Of a stretch of 64,000 nucleotides of DNA, positions 18,532-28,155 are shown in pieces; positions within the stretch are counted from its first letter, which is position 1, and every line of letters starts with the position of its first letter. The DNA comes from Stanieria cyanosphaera PCC 7437. Its GTDB lineage: Bacteria > Cyanobacteriota > Cyanobacteriia > Cyanobacteriales > Xenococcaceae. Below the pieces are notes generated by a model. That model saw only the letters and a program-made list of their open reading frames with translations. It was not told the origin of the DNA and did no database searches. Position numbers and translations under genes: made by a program. The DNA lies in NCBI RefSeq assembly GCF_000317575.1, contig NC_019748.1, forward strand, positions 3,244,501 to 3,308,500, written 5' to 3'.

Positions 18532-20007
18532 TTAACTATCAGGTTGTAAATTACTAAAGAGTGCTTGCCAATCTACTTTGCCTGTTTGAGTTTCTTCTCT
18601 CACTTCAAAAGTTTTATTAACTGCTAATGGAGAATTGATTGCTGCGATCGCCATTGTTGCAATTGCATCTCGACTAACTTGACCTTTAAGATTATCTCCT
18701 TGTTCAACCCACAAAAGTTTATCTCCTGGTTGTTCGGTTAAAGCGCAGGGACGAATAATAGTATAAGTAAGTCCACTGTTTCTGACTGCTTCTTCTCCCT
18801 GTAATTTCCAGGTTAAAATTCCCCCTAATTGATCATTCATTCTCACTGCGGGTGGTTCTTCTGCTAAATTAATTCCAGGACGATTAGGACGAGTTACTCC
18901 AGCCGAACTAATCATCACAAACTGAGGTTTAGCTTTACTACCGTAAGCTTTAATATATTCTATGTCTAAGCTAAAATTGCCTGGTTCAAATTTTGGATTG
19001 AGCTTACCGTCGTATTCAAATTTACTCAACATCAATTGCATTGAATAAACTTTACTAGAATCAAACTCACCTGCGTCTGGTACAGTTTTAGCGCGAAAGA
19101 CAGGAATTAAATCTCGAAAAGGAACGCGGATCGTGGTAGGAAAATTGTAAATAGTATCAAAAGAATAACAGTAACCAATCCCGTCCCATTTACCTTCACA
19201 ACGAGTAATAAATTTATAGCGTTTACCATCTCCTGTAACTCTTAATTCAATTCCTTCATAATCAGATAAATCGAAAGGAGGATTAAAATTACGGGTACGT
19301 ACTGAAGCAAAACCACCATTATTATCTGTAGAAACCACGCCCGAAAAAATAGCTCGGTTGCTGTTTAGACGGAGATTACTTTGACTAACACCACCCATAA
19401 CTACATCATCAACCGCACCCCAAATTTCTTTAATTTGAGTAGTTGAATTAGTAAAATCAAACAACATTTTCTCAGTTGTAGGCTGAATATACTGACGAAC
19501 AACTTGAACTAGATTTTTAATGCCTTGATATTCGACCATTTCAGGAGTATCAACGACTTCGGGAAGATAAAATTTAATCCCTTGATAATATTTTTCGCGA
19601 TTAGCAGTATCTCCTTCTACAGGTTGAACTTTTGTTCCTGTACAACAAATAACGGCTGTTACTGATTCCATTAACTGTGGTGTAAGAGTTTCTGGAATAA
19701 TAAAATCTGCTTCAAATAGTTCTACTTGCTCGCCAAATAATTTTTGAGCTTGATTAATATCTCTAACTAATGCTCTTACTGAATAATCATTAGCTAACAG
19801 TTGACGTACAACTCGTTTTCCTACTCCACCTGTTGCACCTACTACTAAAATTTTTCCCATTTTAATTTGTCCTAGCTGATTTACTTTGGTAGCTTGCAGA
19901 GGAGATAATATTTTTTGAATCTTACTGATTAAAGGAATTACTTCAAAATAAGTTAAGGTTTTCCAAAGTCTACCTATTTCCCATTTAGAACGATTTTTAT
20001 CTTTCAT
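18532..20007 (-). CDS. Atypical SDR with inserted CIA30 domain (HCF173-like)
   Basis: The 491-residue protein has an N-terminal extension (1-49), a Rossmann NAD(P)-binding start MGKILVVGATGGVGKRVVRQ at about 50, then a complex-I intermediate-associated protein 30 domain inserted at about 185-370 (MLFDFTNSTTQIKEIWGAVDDVVMGGVS ... YKFITRCEGKWDGIGYCYSFDT). The SDR fold resumes with FVMISSAGVTRPNRPG and SGLTYTIIRPCALTE. This architecture is that of plant HCF173, which is needed for psbA mRNA translation; cyanobacterial homologues share it. The family is clear, and a psbA-related role is inferred. It reads in the same direction as cpcG but is separated by 317 bp. Confidence 0.85.
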   Translation of the reverse strand: MKDKNRSKWEIGRLWKTLTYFEVIPLISKIQKILSPLQATKVNQLGQIKMGKILVVGATGGVGKRVVRQLLANDYSVRALVRDINQAQKLFGEQVELFEADFIIPETLTPQLMESVTAVICCTGTKVQPVEGDTANREKYYQGIKFYLPEVVDTPEMVEYQGIKNLVQVVRQYIQPTTEKMLFDFTNSTTQIKEIWGAVDDVVMGGVSQSNLRLNSNRAIFSGVVSTDNNGGFASVRTRNFNPPFDLSDYEGIELRVTGDGKRYKFITRCEGKWDGIGYCYSFDTIYNFPTTIRVPFRDLIPVFRAKTVPDAGEFDSSKVYSMQLMLSKFEYDGKLNPKFEPGNFSLDIEYIKAYGSKAKPQFVMISSAGVTRPNRPGINLAEEPPAVRMNDQLGGILTWKLQGEEAVRNSGLTYTIIRPCALTEQPGDKLLWVEQGDNLKGQVSRDAIATMAIAAINSPLAVNKTFEVREETQTGKVDWQALFSNLQPDS

Positions 20008-20324
20008 TAGCTTTGATTTTTATCAATTTGTCTTAATTCAACTCAGGCTTGCTACCGATTTCCTTGATTGTCATTGTAGAAAAGAATCGAGTAGGCAGCA
20101 TTGTAGGGAAATTTAGAGAGTTGAATGACCACTCAATCAAACCAACAAACTTTTTTGATTTTTTTTTTAAATTCTGAAGCTTTTAATTGGCAAAAAGCAT
20201 TAATAAAACTTAAGAGAGAATCACAGATTCACACCACAATCCAGTCATTGAGTAACTAAACTATTCTGCCAATCCGCGACTCCCTCTTAATCCCAGTTTA
20301 ATCTATATTATCCAGCTATTAGTT
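20008..20324. other. Gap between cpcG and the SDR/CIA30 gene
   Basis: This 317-bp gap holds T-rich stretches (a run of T residues near 20150-20170) and the leader of the SDR gene. I see no gene, no convincing hairpin, and no repeat. Confidence 0.5.
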
Positions 20325-21074
20325 CTATTTACGATAAGGAACTTTGTCCAAACTAATATTCATCGCGGAAACTTTTGGTGGAACATTAGCTCTTTGAGGC
20401 AAACTTCTTGCCATATCTAGATAGAGAGAAGGGTCGCCAGCTCTGGGTTTTCTGTCTTGAGGAACATAACGACGTACTTCGGTTTGCCAAATAATTTGGG
20501 GGAAACCTAAAATTGCACGATAGTAACCATCGTAGCGAGGCGATTTTATATTAAATGGTAATTCACCTTGCTCACGACCTGGTAAGTTCCGACGACGCTG
20601 GTAAGGGACAGTATCGTAACCAAAATTTTCAATATACTCATCGCTATTCAAAAGTTGGTCAACGAAACCTTCGATTCCTTTAGTAGCAATTACAATCGAC
20701 CAAGCAATTTTTTCTTTTTCGCTATAGACATCGCGTCCTAATACTCTTTGAACACATTGTTCTACAAAACGATAGTTACTATTTTTGTTATAGAAACTAT
20801 TTTTGAAAGTATTAGAAAGCAACAATCCGCGAATAAAATCTCTGACAGTAATTTGACCATTACGTAGTTGAGATTCTAAGAATTTTTCGCGGTCTGATTT
20901 GAAGGCATGGAAAAAAATCTGACGATAGGCTGCTTCAATCAGATTATCCATATCAGTGGGAGAGAGCAAGTTTTCTACCGAATAAACTCTCGGTTGTTCA
21001 TCTCCTGGTACTTCGTATCCAGCGACACGAACGTTTTGCGACTTGGGAGCATAACCAAGTAGAGGAATAGACAA
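20325..21074 (-). CDS. cpcG: Phycobilisome rod-core linker polypeptide CpcG
   Basis: CpcG attaches phycocyanin rods to the allophycocyanin core. I place the start at a TTG (21074): family members begin with a short Ser-Ile-Pro-Leu-Leu motif, and here [23 protein letters not shown] follows directly. ACGGAGG sits seven bases upstream on the reverse strand, an excellent Shine-Dalgarno. An in-frame ATG 48 bases upstream would add 16 non-family residues. The resulting 249 residues match the family. The linker (pfam00427-type) domain spans about 30-190 with [28 protein letters not shown] and [17 protein letters not shown]. cpcS and nblA lie just upstream. Confidence 0.95.
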   Translation of the reverse strand: MSIPLLGYAPKSQNVRVAGYEVPGDEQPRVYSVENLLSPTDMDNLIEAAYRQIFFHAFKSDREKFLESQLRNGQITVRDFIRGLLLSNTFKNSFYNKNSNYRFVEQCVQRVLGRDVYSEKEKIAWSIVIATKGIEGFVDQLLNSDEYIENFGYDTVPYQRRRNLPGREQGELPFNIKSPRYDGYYRAILGFPQIIWQTEVRRYVPQDRKPRAGDPSLYLDMARSLPQRANVPPKVSAMNISLDKVPYRK

Positions 21075-21331
21075 GTCAAAACCTCCGTATACCTTATAAA
21101 GTATTAAAAATCTTAATCCCAATCATACGGTAGCGAGAGACTTAAAATTAAGTAAGGTTACAAAATATTACAGATTAGGATTGCGCAGTCTTGATTAATT
21201 GTTAGTCTCTAGTACGCTACGCGGAAGTCAAAATTCAAAATTCGTTTCTTCAAAAGTTTCTAATTACAAGGCTTTTGAGGTTTTCCTTGGGTAGTTGCTC
21301 GGTTTTTAAGATTTTTATCAGAAAATAAATT

Positions 21332-21931
21332 TTACCAACCAGTGATGGCATAAATGTTGCTGTTGGTTTCGGTTGCTGAAGTTTCTGGAGTTACCTCTTC
21401 GACAACACGAGATTCGGCACAAAAGGTAGCTGTATTGAAGCCACCAAACCTTTGTACTGTACTGGTACGTAAGCGTAAATTGGGATTGACAAACCAAAAA
21501 CGTTCGATAGTACTCATCGTGTCATATTCGGTAATTAATACCAATCCGTCTTCTTGATCCATTTCGTATAATCCAGCTACAGGAACAATTTCGGCATAGC
21601 CTCTTTCTCGCAAAAGTTTTCCTTTACGAGGATTTTGAGGCTCGGGGATTAGGGCAAATACAGTTGTTCCTTCATGGTTTTCATCTTCTTTATCCCATGC
21701 CATTGAGCCATCCCAACTAACAAAAGCTCCACCAATGGCTAAGCTAGGATCTACCTCATGCATCTGACAAATTTCGATAATCTTGGGATGATCTGCTGCT
21801 AAATATTCAACGTTGATCTGTGAACCTCCCGTTTCTGCTCGTCTAAAGGGTAAATGATGAGTAGTCCTTTGCGATCGCCATTGACCGGCACTACGTTGAA
21901 AAAATTCCATTGCGTCTTTAATTTGATTCAT
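21332..21931 (-). CDS. cpcS: Phycobiliprotein chromophore lyase CpcS/CpeS
   Basis: This family attaches phycocyanobilin to the conserved Cys84-type position of phycobiliprotein beta subunits and allophycocyanin. The 199-residue product has the characteristic MEFFQRSAGQWRSQRTTHHL start and RRAETGGS motif of the calycin-like fold, then WDGSMAWD, RERGYAEIVPVAG and TISTIERFWF-type (MSTIERFWFVNPNLRLRTS) segments. The ATG at 21931 is preceded by TTAGGAAAA on the reverse strand. It lies 257 bp upstream of cpcG and is divergent from nblA, forming a phycobilisome assembly and turnover block. Confidence 0.93.
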   Translation of the reverse strand: MNQIKDAMEFFQRSAGQWRSQRTTHHLPFRRAETGGSQINVEYLAADHPKIIEICQMHEVDPSLAIGGAFVSWDGSMAWDKEDENHEGTTVFALIPEPQNPRKGKLLRERGYAEIVPVAGLYEMDQEDGLVLITEYDTMSTIERFWFVNPNLRLRTSTVQRFGGFNTATFCAESRVVEEVTPETSATETNSNIYAITGW

Positions 21932-22275
21932 TTTTTAATTTTTCCTAAGTTTTTATTTCGATATCAACATGGTAAAGAGATCTTCTCTTCCCTTTTCATC
22001 AATATATCGATATTTGATTCATAGGTTTAGTTCATTTTAATTTGAGTATTTAGACTTATTTATTTATGGCAAGTTTTTTGCTAGACAATTTTTTTTATTT
22101 TGTCAGCATCAAATTACACTAAAGTTGCGATCCACTCATCAGAATTTCTGTTAATTTTTATTGCGTAGATTATTTATTGCTTGACAACGTAGACATTTTA
22201 AGTTGGGGATGCTAGATTAATTGAAAATCACAAGAACGTTACTGTTTCCCCCGTTCATGTTTAAGGAGTAAAGTT
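21932..22275. promoter_or_regulatory. Shared upstream region of cpcS and nblA
   Basis: This 344-bp divergent promoter region contains a perfect TTGACA at 22181-22186 on the nblA strand, but the nearest TAGATT (22213-22218) is 26 bp away, too far for a standard sigma-70 pair. I found no GTA-N8-TAC (NtcA) site. nblA has a clear AAGGAG Shine-Dalgarno at 22263-22268. Confidence 0.4.
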
Positions 22276-22443
22276 ATGGATTTACCAGCCCAATTAACTT
22301 TAGAGCAACAGTTTAAGTTGCAAGTACTCAGAGACCAAGTACAAGAATTAAGTAGAGAACAAGCACAAGAATATTTACTCGAAATGTTTCGTCAGATGAT
22401 GGTCAAAGATAATTTAGTCAAGCATTTACTGAAAAACGCTTAA
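22276..22443 (+). CDS. nblA: Phycobilisome degradation protein NblA
   Basis: A 55-residue protein, MDLPAQLTLEQQFKLQVLRD..., that bridges phycobilisomes to Clp protease during nutrient starvation. The match to NblA is strong: an N-terminal LTLEQQFKLQ motif, helix VQELSREQAQEYLLEMFRQMM, and the KDNLVKHLLK C-terminal helix used for phycobiliprotein binding. AAGGAG lies 7 bases before the ATG. It is divergent from cpcS and so sits with cpcG and cpcS in one locus covering linker, chromophorylation and degradation. Confidence 0.95.
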   Translation: MDLPAQLTLEQQFKLQVLRDQVQELSREQAQEYLLEMFRQMMVKDNLVKHLLKNA

Positions 22444-22610
22444 ATGGCTAGATATTGAGGGTGTGGAGTGTGGCAATCGGAAGTATATCTGAAGAGCAAA
22501 AAAAAAGCTTAGTCAAAGACTAAGCAGGAATCGAACTTGGGAATGACGCTAATCAAAACTTTATTATTGTAGCTTTTCAATCTAATCCTTCGCACCCAGA
22601 TGTAATTTAT

Positions 22611-22808
22611 TCAAACAGTCTCTAACCAGTCAAATACACGGTCTAGTTGCTGCAAAGTGATTAAACCATACTGCCAAAGTATTAAAGATAAACGATTGGG
22701 ATCTTGCTCTCCACTACGTCTAGCGATCGCGATGCAATCTTTGGGAATAGCTAAATCTGATTGAAGAAAACGAATAAATTGGTTGAGAATTTCGGGTTGA
22801 CGAGACAT
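22611..22808 (-). CDS. DUF2949 family small protein
   Basis: The 65-residue protein contains IRFLQSDLAIPKDCIAIARR, then EQDPNRLSLILWQYGLITLQQLDRVFDWLE, which is the conserved DUF2949 pattern restricted to cyanobacteria. No signal peptide, membrane helix or catalytic motif is seen. It stands between nblA and the CHAT gene and points towards nblA. Function is unknown; the family call is confident. Confidence 0.8.
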   Translation of the reverse strand: MSRQPEILNQFIRFLQSDLAIPKDCIAIARRSGEQDPNRLSLILWQYGLITLQQLDRVFDWLETV

Positions 22809-22915
22809 AGCTTTACTTGGTGTAAGGAATAGGAATAGGAAAAATATCTTTTACCCTAAGAAGGAAATGTGAGAAACTTGTGTCATCAAAGTGAGCTTGT
22901 GTTTCTCGTTCCTTT

Positions 22916-25672
22916 ATGAACAAGCCTAGGTTAACAATTTTTAGTAAATTATGGTGTAAAGTAGTTACTTATGCTGCTGCTGGGTTATTCGGGTTTGTTG
23001 CTAGTGTAAGTTTACCAGTCTGGTCAAATAATTTACCTGCGGTGACTGCGCTATCGACTGTGGTATTAGAAGAAAAATCAGCCCTAGCTTTAGCTCAGTT
23101 AGGACAGCAATATTATAATGCAGGAAAATTAGCTGAAGCGATTGATTTTTGGCAACAAGCAGCAGATAATTATGCTCGTCAAGGCGGTCTCGGCGAAGCC
23201 GAGGCACTGCGTGCTCGCGAAGGTAGATTAAAAAGTTTAATTAATCAAGCTCAAGCTTATCAGGACTTGGGTTTGAATTCTCAAGCTTATACTACTTTGA
23301 TCAAGGCTTTTGGTAGCAATGAAACTCAATCTGAAGCTACTGCAATTAATCAAATATTAACTACTTACACTCAAAATCAACAGGCTTTATCTCAAACTAC
23401 TGGGATTGGTTTACGTAGTTTAGGAGATTTATTAAGGAAAAAAGGTAGTTTAGAACAATCAAAAAAAGTCTTGAAACTTAGTTTAGCTGCGGTTAAAAAT
23501 TCAACAGAAGTGAATGCTACTCTTCTAAGTTTAGGTAATACGAAGAGAGCTTTAGGTAATCGTTTTCGAGACAGTTGGAATTACGAAAAAGTTACAGAAA
23601 TTATTGAAAACCAATCTATTACAGAAGCATTACAATTTTATCAACCAGCCATTGCTGCTTATCAACAAGCGACTAATAGTAATTCTCCTTCCTCGCTTGC
23701 CTCTCTACAAGCACAAATGAATCAGTTTAGTTTGTTAATCGATCTTGAAAAATGGTGGGAACAAGAAACTGAGCGAAGAATTCAAAGTTGGGTTCAAGCT
23801 AAACAATCAGAATTAAACCAAACAGGAGAAGAATTTCTTTTACAACTAAAATCAAAACTAACTCAAGAGCGACAGATTTTACAACCAGCAATTGAAACCG
23901 CTTTAATAAATTTACCGCCCAGCCGTACTTCTGTTTATACTTTAATTAACTATGCTCAGTGTCTGCTTCAATTAAGTGAGATCGAAAAGGCAGAAATAGT
24001 TCTTAATTCGGCTTTGACAAGAGCAAATCAAATTCAAGACCCCTTAGCAACCAGTTATACTTTAGGTTATTTAGGCAAAGTTGCCCAACAACAGAGAAAA
24101 AATCAACCAGCAGTCTCGTTAACTCAACAAGCCTTAAAACTCGCTCAAGAACAAAGTGTAACTCAAGATGTCCGAGAAGTCGTTTATTTGTGGCAATCTC
24201 AATTAGGTAAATTATTTAAACAACAAAATCATCAGTCTGAGGCACTTTTAGCTTATGCTGGTGCTTATAATAGTTTGCAATCTCTACGAGCAGACTTAAA
24301 CAATAACCTTAAAGATATTCAGTTTGATTTTCGGCAAGAAATTAAACCAGTTTATTTAGAATTAGCTGATTTATTATTAAAATCACAATTTACTGCTTCA
24401 GAATTAAATTCTCTAAGGTTAATCGATTCTCAACGTAATCTAATTAATAGTAGCAATAACTTAGAATTAGCTCGTCGAGTAGTAGAATCTCTACAAATAG
24501 CAGAATTAGATAATTTACTAGCAGATCTTTGTTTAATTCCCACCAATACTTCGGTTAAAATTGACAACCTCGATCCTAAAGCAGCCTTTATTTATCCTGT
24601 TATCTTACCCAACCGATTAGAAATCATTCTTTCCTTACCAGGAGAATCTTTACGTCAAGTTACTGTACCTGTAACCGAACAACAAGTTAACAATGTTATT
24701 GCAGAACTTTACGACAATCTAGATAATCCTAGTATTGATAATTCTGCACGCAATATTTTTTACACTTCTAATCCTACTCCCCAAGAAATCCAAGCAAATC
24801 TTGAAACCCTTTTACCACTATTAGAACAACTGAATGATTGGTTAATCGAACCAATTAATAATTTGCTTCAAACAAAACAAATTAAACGTTTAATTTTTGC
24901 TGGCAATACTTCCTTTGAACAAATTCCTTTAGCTGCGCTTTATGATGGACGAAAATATTTGATTGAACGTTATGGAGTTGGTTTAGTTCCTAGTTTGCAA
25001 TTAATTAATCCCACTCAGCTAGATCGAGAAAAACTCAGCATTTTTGCTGGTGGAGTGAGTCAATCTTTATCAACTAAGACAGAAATTTTTCCTTCTTTAC
25101 CCAACGTTCCTCAAGAATTAAAAGACATTCAAAGACTATTTCCCAATACCAAAATTTTATTAAATCAAAACTTAACCACTCAAGCTTTAGAAAAACGACT
25201 TCAAGAGAACTTTACTATTGTTCATCTAGCCACTCACGGTTTATTTAGTTCTCAACCAGAACAAAGTTTTATACTGACTGGAGATGGTCAACCATTTACG
25301 ATAGAAAAATTAGGTCAATTACTCAGTCAACAAAGAAATATTACACCTCAATTATTAGTCTTAAGTGCTTGCGAAACAGCTACTGGCGATGAAAGAGCAA
25401 TTTTAGGGCTAGCAGGAGTGGCAGTTCGTTCTGGTGCGAGTAGTACTTTAGCAACTCTTTGGTCGGTCAGAGATTCATCTACGGCTGAATTGATGCAACA
25501 ATTTTATCAAAATCTTAAAAATCCTCAACAAACTAGATTAGACGCTTTACAAACTGCCCAACTCTCCCTACTTAACTCCTTGCGTCAGAAGCCTCCTGTT
25601 CAAGAACTTCAAAGTTTACCACCTCATCCTTATTATTGGGCTGCTTATGTTTTAGTAGGAAATTGGCTTTAA
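22916..25672 (+). CDS. Secreted TPR-CHAT domain protease-like protein
   Basis: The 918-residue protein starts with a membrane-anchoring or signal segment (about 12-38), followed by TPR-like helical repeats (about 55-480; e.g. ALAQLGQQYYNAGKLAEAIDFWQQAA) and a C-terminal CHAT (caspase HetF-associated with TPR) domain at about 620-918. The catalytic dyad is visible: His774 in TIVHLATHG and Cys819 in VLSACETATGDE, so protease activity is plausible. CHAT proteins act in regulated proteolysis and in defence (e.g. Craspase-type), but neighbours give no partner. At residues 90-98 a GLGEAEALR tract is encoded by a palindromic repeat shared with the beta-helix gene. Confidence 0.88.
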   Translation: MNKPRLTIFSKLWCKVVTYAAAGLFGFVASVSLPVWSNNLPAVTALSTVVLEEKSALALAQLGQQYYNAGKLAEAIDFWQQAADNYARQGGLGEAEALRAREGRLKSLINQAQAYQDLGLNSQAYTTLIKAFGSNETQSEATAINQILTTYTQNQQALSQTTGIGLRSLGDLLRKKGSLEQSKKVLKLSLAAVKNSTEVNATLLSLGNTKRALGNRFRDSWNYEKVTEIIENQSITEALQFYQPAIAAYQQATNSNSPSSLASLQAQMNQFSLLIDLEKWWEQETERRIQSWVQAKQSELNQTGEEFLLQLKSKLTQERQILQPAIETALINLPPSRTSVYTLINYAQCLLQLSEIEKAEIVLNSALTRANQIQDPLATSYTLGYLGKVAQQQRKNQPAVSLTQQALKLAQEQSVTQDVREVVYLWQSQLGKLFKQQNHQSEALLAYAGAYNSLQSLRADLNNNLKDIQFDFRQEIKPVYLELADLLLKSQFTASELNSLRLIDSQRNLINSSNNLELARRVVESLQIAELDNLLADLCLIPTNTSVKIDNLDPKAAFIYPVILPNRLEIILSLPGESLRQVTVPVTEQQVNNVIAELYDNLDNPSIDNSARNIFYTSNPTPQEIQANLETLLPLLEQLNDWLIEPINNLLQTKQIKRLIFAGNTSFEQIPLAALYDGRKYLIERYGVGLVPSLQLINPTQLDREKLSIFAGGVSQSLSTKTEIFPSLPNVPQELKDIQRLFPNTKILLNQNLTTQALEKRLQENFTIVHLATHGLFSSQPEQSFILTGDGQPFTIEKLGQLLSQQRNITPQLLVLSACETATGDERAILGLAGVAVRSGASSTLATLWSVRDSSTAELMQQFYQNLKNPQQTRLDALQTAQLSLLNSLRQKPPVQELQSLPPHPYYWAAYVLVGNWL
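23184..23209 (+). repeat. 26-bp palindromic element inserted in frame (copy 1)
   Basis: The 26 bp starting GCGGTCTCGGCGAAGCCGAG and ending GCACTG contain the perfect inverted repeat CTCGGC-GAA-GCCGAG. They are far more GC-rich than the gene around them. Copy 2 (29392-29417, reverse) is identical. Here the element encodes GLGEAEAL within the first TPR region of the CHAT protein. Confidence 0.85.
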
Positions 25673-25850
25673 CAGTTAACACTTATCAATCAACTTACTA
25701 AAATGAGAAACACTATAAATGAAAAGTGCTAGTAAAAAAAATAGCAAAATAAGATGAAAAAAAGTTTTAAGATAAAAGTTTGAGGAGCAAATCAGAGAAC
25801 TTATAGATAGCAAAACTACCCAATAATCTTCTTGAGTTAACAATATTCTT

Positions 25851-28097
25851 ATGTCTCATCCTCTCTACGTCGCTTTCATTTGGCATCAACATCAACCTTT
25901 ATACAAATCTCGCGAAGCTATTACGAATTCTGCCGGGCAATACCGCTTGCCTTGGGTAAGATTGCATGGTACTAAAGACTATCTTGATCTGATTTTAATT
26001 CTGGAAAAATATCCTAAATTACATCAAACAGTTAATCTTGTTCCTTCTTTAATGTTGCAATTAGAAGATTATGCTGAGGGAGTAGCTTTCGATCCTTACT
26101 TGACTTTAGCATTAACTCCTGAAGCACAGTTAACTGAACCACAAAAGCAATACATTATCCAGCATTTTTTTGATGGTCATTACCATACTCTGATTGAACC
26201 TCATCCTCGTTACGCTCAGTTATATCACCAAAGACAAGCAGAAGGATATACTTGGTGTCTCAACAATTGGACTTTACAAGATTATAGCGATTTGCTGGCA
26301 TGGCATAATTTAGCTTGGATTGACCCGATTTTTTGGCATGATCCAGAAATTGAGACTTGGTTAAAACAAGGTAAAAACTTTACTTTAGCTGATCGCCAGA
26401 GAATTTATTCTAAACAAAGAGAGATCATCCGTCGCATTATTCCTCAACATAAACAAATGCAGGATGCTGGACAGTTAGAGGTTACAACTACTCCTTATAC
26501 TCATCCGATTTTACCTTTATTGGCTGATACTAATTCGGGTAGAGTAGCTGTTCCTCAAATGGCTTTACCACAACATCGTTTTCAATGGGAAGAAGATATT
26601 CCTCGTCATCTTCGTAAAGCTTGGGATATGTATATTGAAAGGTTTAATCGCGAACCTCGTGGTTTATGGCCTTCAGAACAGTCGGTAAGTCCTGTAATTC
26701 TTCCGTATATTGCTAAAGAAGGTTTTAAATGGATTTGTTCTGATGAAGCTGTTTTGGGTTGGAGTATTCAACATTTCTTTCATCGCGATGAAGCTGGTAA
26801 TGTCTATGAACCCGAATTACTCTATCGTCCCTATCGTCTCGAAACACCTTCTGGCGATTTAGCGATTGTTTTCCGTGACCACCGTTTATCAGATTTAATC
26901 GGTTTTACCTACGGGAATATGAATCCCCGTCATGCAGCATCAGATTTAATTGGACATTTAGATGCGATCGCTCGTTCTCTCAAATCCCATCAACAAAATA
27001 AAGGAACTTCTCTAGAACAACCTTGGTTAGTTACCATTGCTTTGGATGGAGAAAACTGTTGGGAATATTATCAAAAAGACGGTTTACCTTTCCTTCAAGC
27101 TTTATATGAAAAACTAAGCAACGATGAAGATATCAAGTTAGTTACTGTATCCGAATTTATCGAACAATTTCCCCCAACAGCTACCATTCCCGCTGATAGG
27201 TTACATAGTGGTTCTTGGGTTGATGGTAATTTTACTACCTGGATAGGCGATCCTGTCAAAAATAGGGCATGGGATTTATTGACAGAAGCGAGAGAAACCT
27301 TAGCTAAACATCCCGAAGCGACTGAAGAAAATAATCCTGAAGCTTGGGAAGCGTTATATGCAGCAGAAGGATCGGATTGGTTTTGGTGGTTTGGCGAAGG
27401 TCATTCTTCTAATCAAGATGAAATGTTTGACCAACTCTTCCGCGAACACCTCTGTGCGCTTTATCATGCTTTAAATGAACCAATTCCACCCAAATTAAAA
27501 CAACCAGTCGAAAAAAGAGAGGTTACGGGCGATCGCGCCCCACAAAGTTTTATTCATCCGATTATTAATGGGGTTGGTGATGAACAAGATTGGGATAAAG
27601 CTGGACGTATCGAAGTAGGTGGTGCTAGGGGAACAATGCATCGTAGTAGTAGCGTACAAAAAATCTTTTATGGTTTAGACCACTTGAATTTTTATCTACG
27701 AATCGATGTTAAATCAGGAGTAAAACCTGGTCAAGATTTAGCCAATGAATTACACTTACTTTGGTATTATCCTGAAATTTGGATGCATAATAGTCCTGCA
27801 CCAATCGCAGGATTACCTGATGAAGCTCCTTTAAATTATCTATTCCATCATCATTTGGGTATTAATTTACTCACAGAATCGGTTTGGTTGCAAGAAGCGC
27901 AGGAAAATTATCAATGGCATATTCGTTCTAGTCGTGCGGATGCTGTTTTTAATCAATGTTTAGAAATATCAGTTCCTTGGGCAGATTTACAGATTGAACC
28001 TGATTATCCTTTACATATTATTGGTATTTTTGCCGATCACGGTGAATTTCGCAGTTATTTACCAGAAAATAAATTTATTACTTTGCGATCGCCATAA
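25851..28097 (+). CDS. Glycoside hydrolase family 57 protein
   Basis: A cytosolic retaining alpha-glucan-acting enzyme of the GH57 family (748 residues). Motif 1 is FIWHQHQPLY near the N-terminus. The nucleophile motif is WICSDEAVLGWS with Glu299, and Asp399 in ALDGENCWEYY fits the acid/base region. The C-terminal third (about 530-748) forms an extra beta-rich domain ending in ADHGEFRSYLPENKFITLRSP. GH57 members act as alpha-amylases, 4-alpha-glucanotransferases or amylopullulanases, and the exact specificity is open. Glycogen metabolism is the likely context. Confidence 0.88.
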   Translation: MSHPLYVAFIWHQHQPLYKSREAITNSAGQYRLPWVRLHGTKDYLDLILILEKYPKLHQTVNLVPSLMLQLEDYAEGVAFDPYLTLALTPEAQLTEPQKQYIIQHFFDGHYHTLIEPHPRYAQLYHQRQAEGYTWCLNNWTLQDYSDLLAWHNLAWIDPIFWHDPEIETWLKQGKNFTLADRQRIYSKQREIIRRIIPQHKQMQDAGQLEVTTTPYTHPILPLLADTNSGRVAVPQMALPQHRFQWEEDIPRHLRKAWDMYIERFNREPRGLWPSEQSVSPVILPYIAKEGFKWICSDEAVLGWSIQHFFHRDEAGNVYEPELLYRPYRLETPSGDLAIVFRDHRLSDLIGFTYGNMNPRHAASDLIGHLDAIARSLKSHQQNKGTSLEQPWLVTIALDGENCWEYYQKDGLPFLQALYEKLSNDEDIKLVTVSEFIEQFPPTATIPADRLHSGSWVDGNFTTWIGDPVKNRAWDLLTEARETLAKHPEATEENNPEAWEALYAAEGSDWFWWFGEGHSSNQDEMFDQLFREHLCALYHALNEPIPPKLKQPVEKREVTGDRAPQSFIHPIINGVGDEQDWDKAGRIEVGGARGTMHRSSSVQKIFYGLDHLNFYLRIDVKSGVKPGQDLANELHLLWYYPEIWMHNSPAPIAGLPDEAPLNYLFHHHLGINLLTESVWLQEAQENYQWHIRSSRADAVFNQCLEISVPWADLQIEPDYPLHIIGIFADHGEFRSYLPENKFITLRSP

Positions 28098-28128
28098 GTT
28101 GGTATTTAAGAAAACAAAAACGCTGTAA

Positions 28129-28148
28129 GGGCGAAGGGCGGTTCGCCC
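28129..28148. terminator. Palindromic repeat between convergent genes
   Basis: GGGCGAA (28129-28135) pairs with TTCGCCC (28142-28148) around GGGCGG, in the 58-bp gap between the convergent GH57 and beta-helix genes. GC-rich hairpins of the form AGGGGCGAAC...GTTCGCCCCT are dispersed repeats in many cyanobacteria. It probably acts as a bidirectional terminator. Confidence 0.55.
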
Positions 28149-28155
28149 CTAATCT

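Noticed and set aside
22181-22218. TTGACA box as a sigma-70 promoter for nblA
   Set aside because: No -10 element at 16-18 bp; the nearest TAGATT is 26 bp away. No NtcA site was found either.
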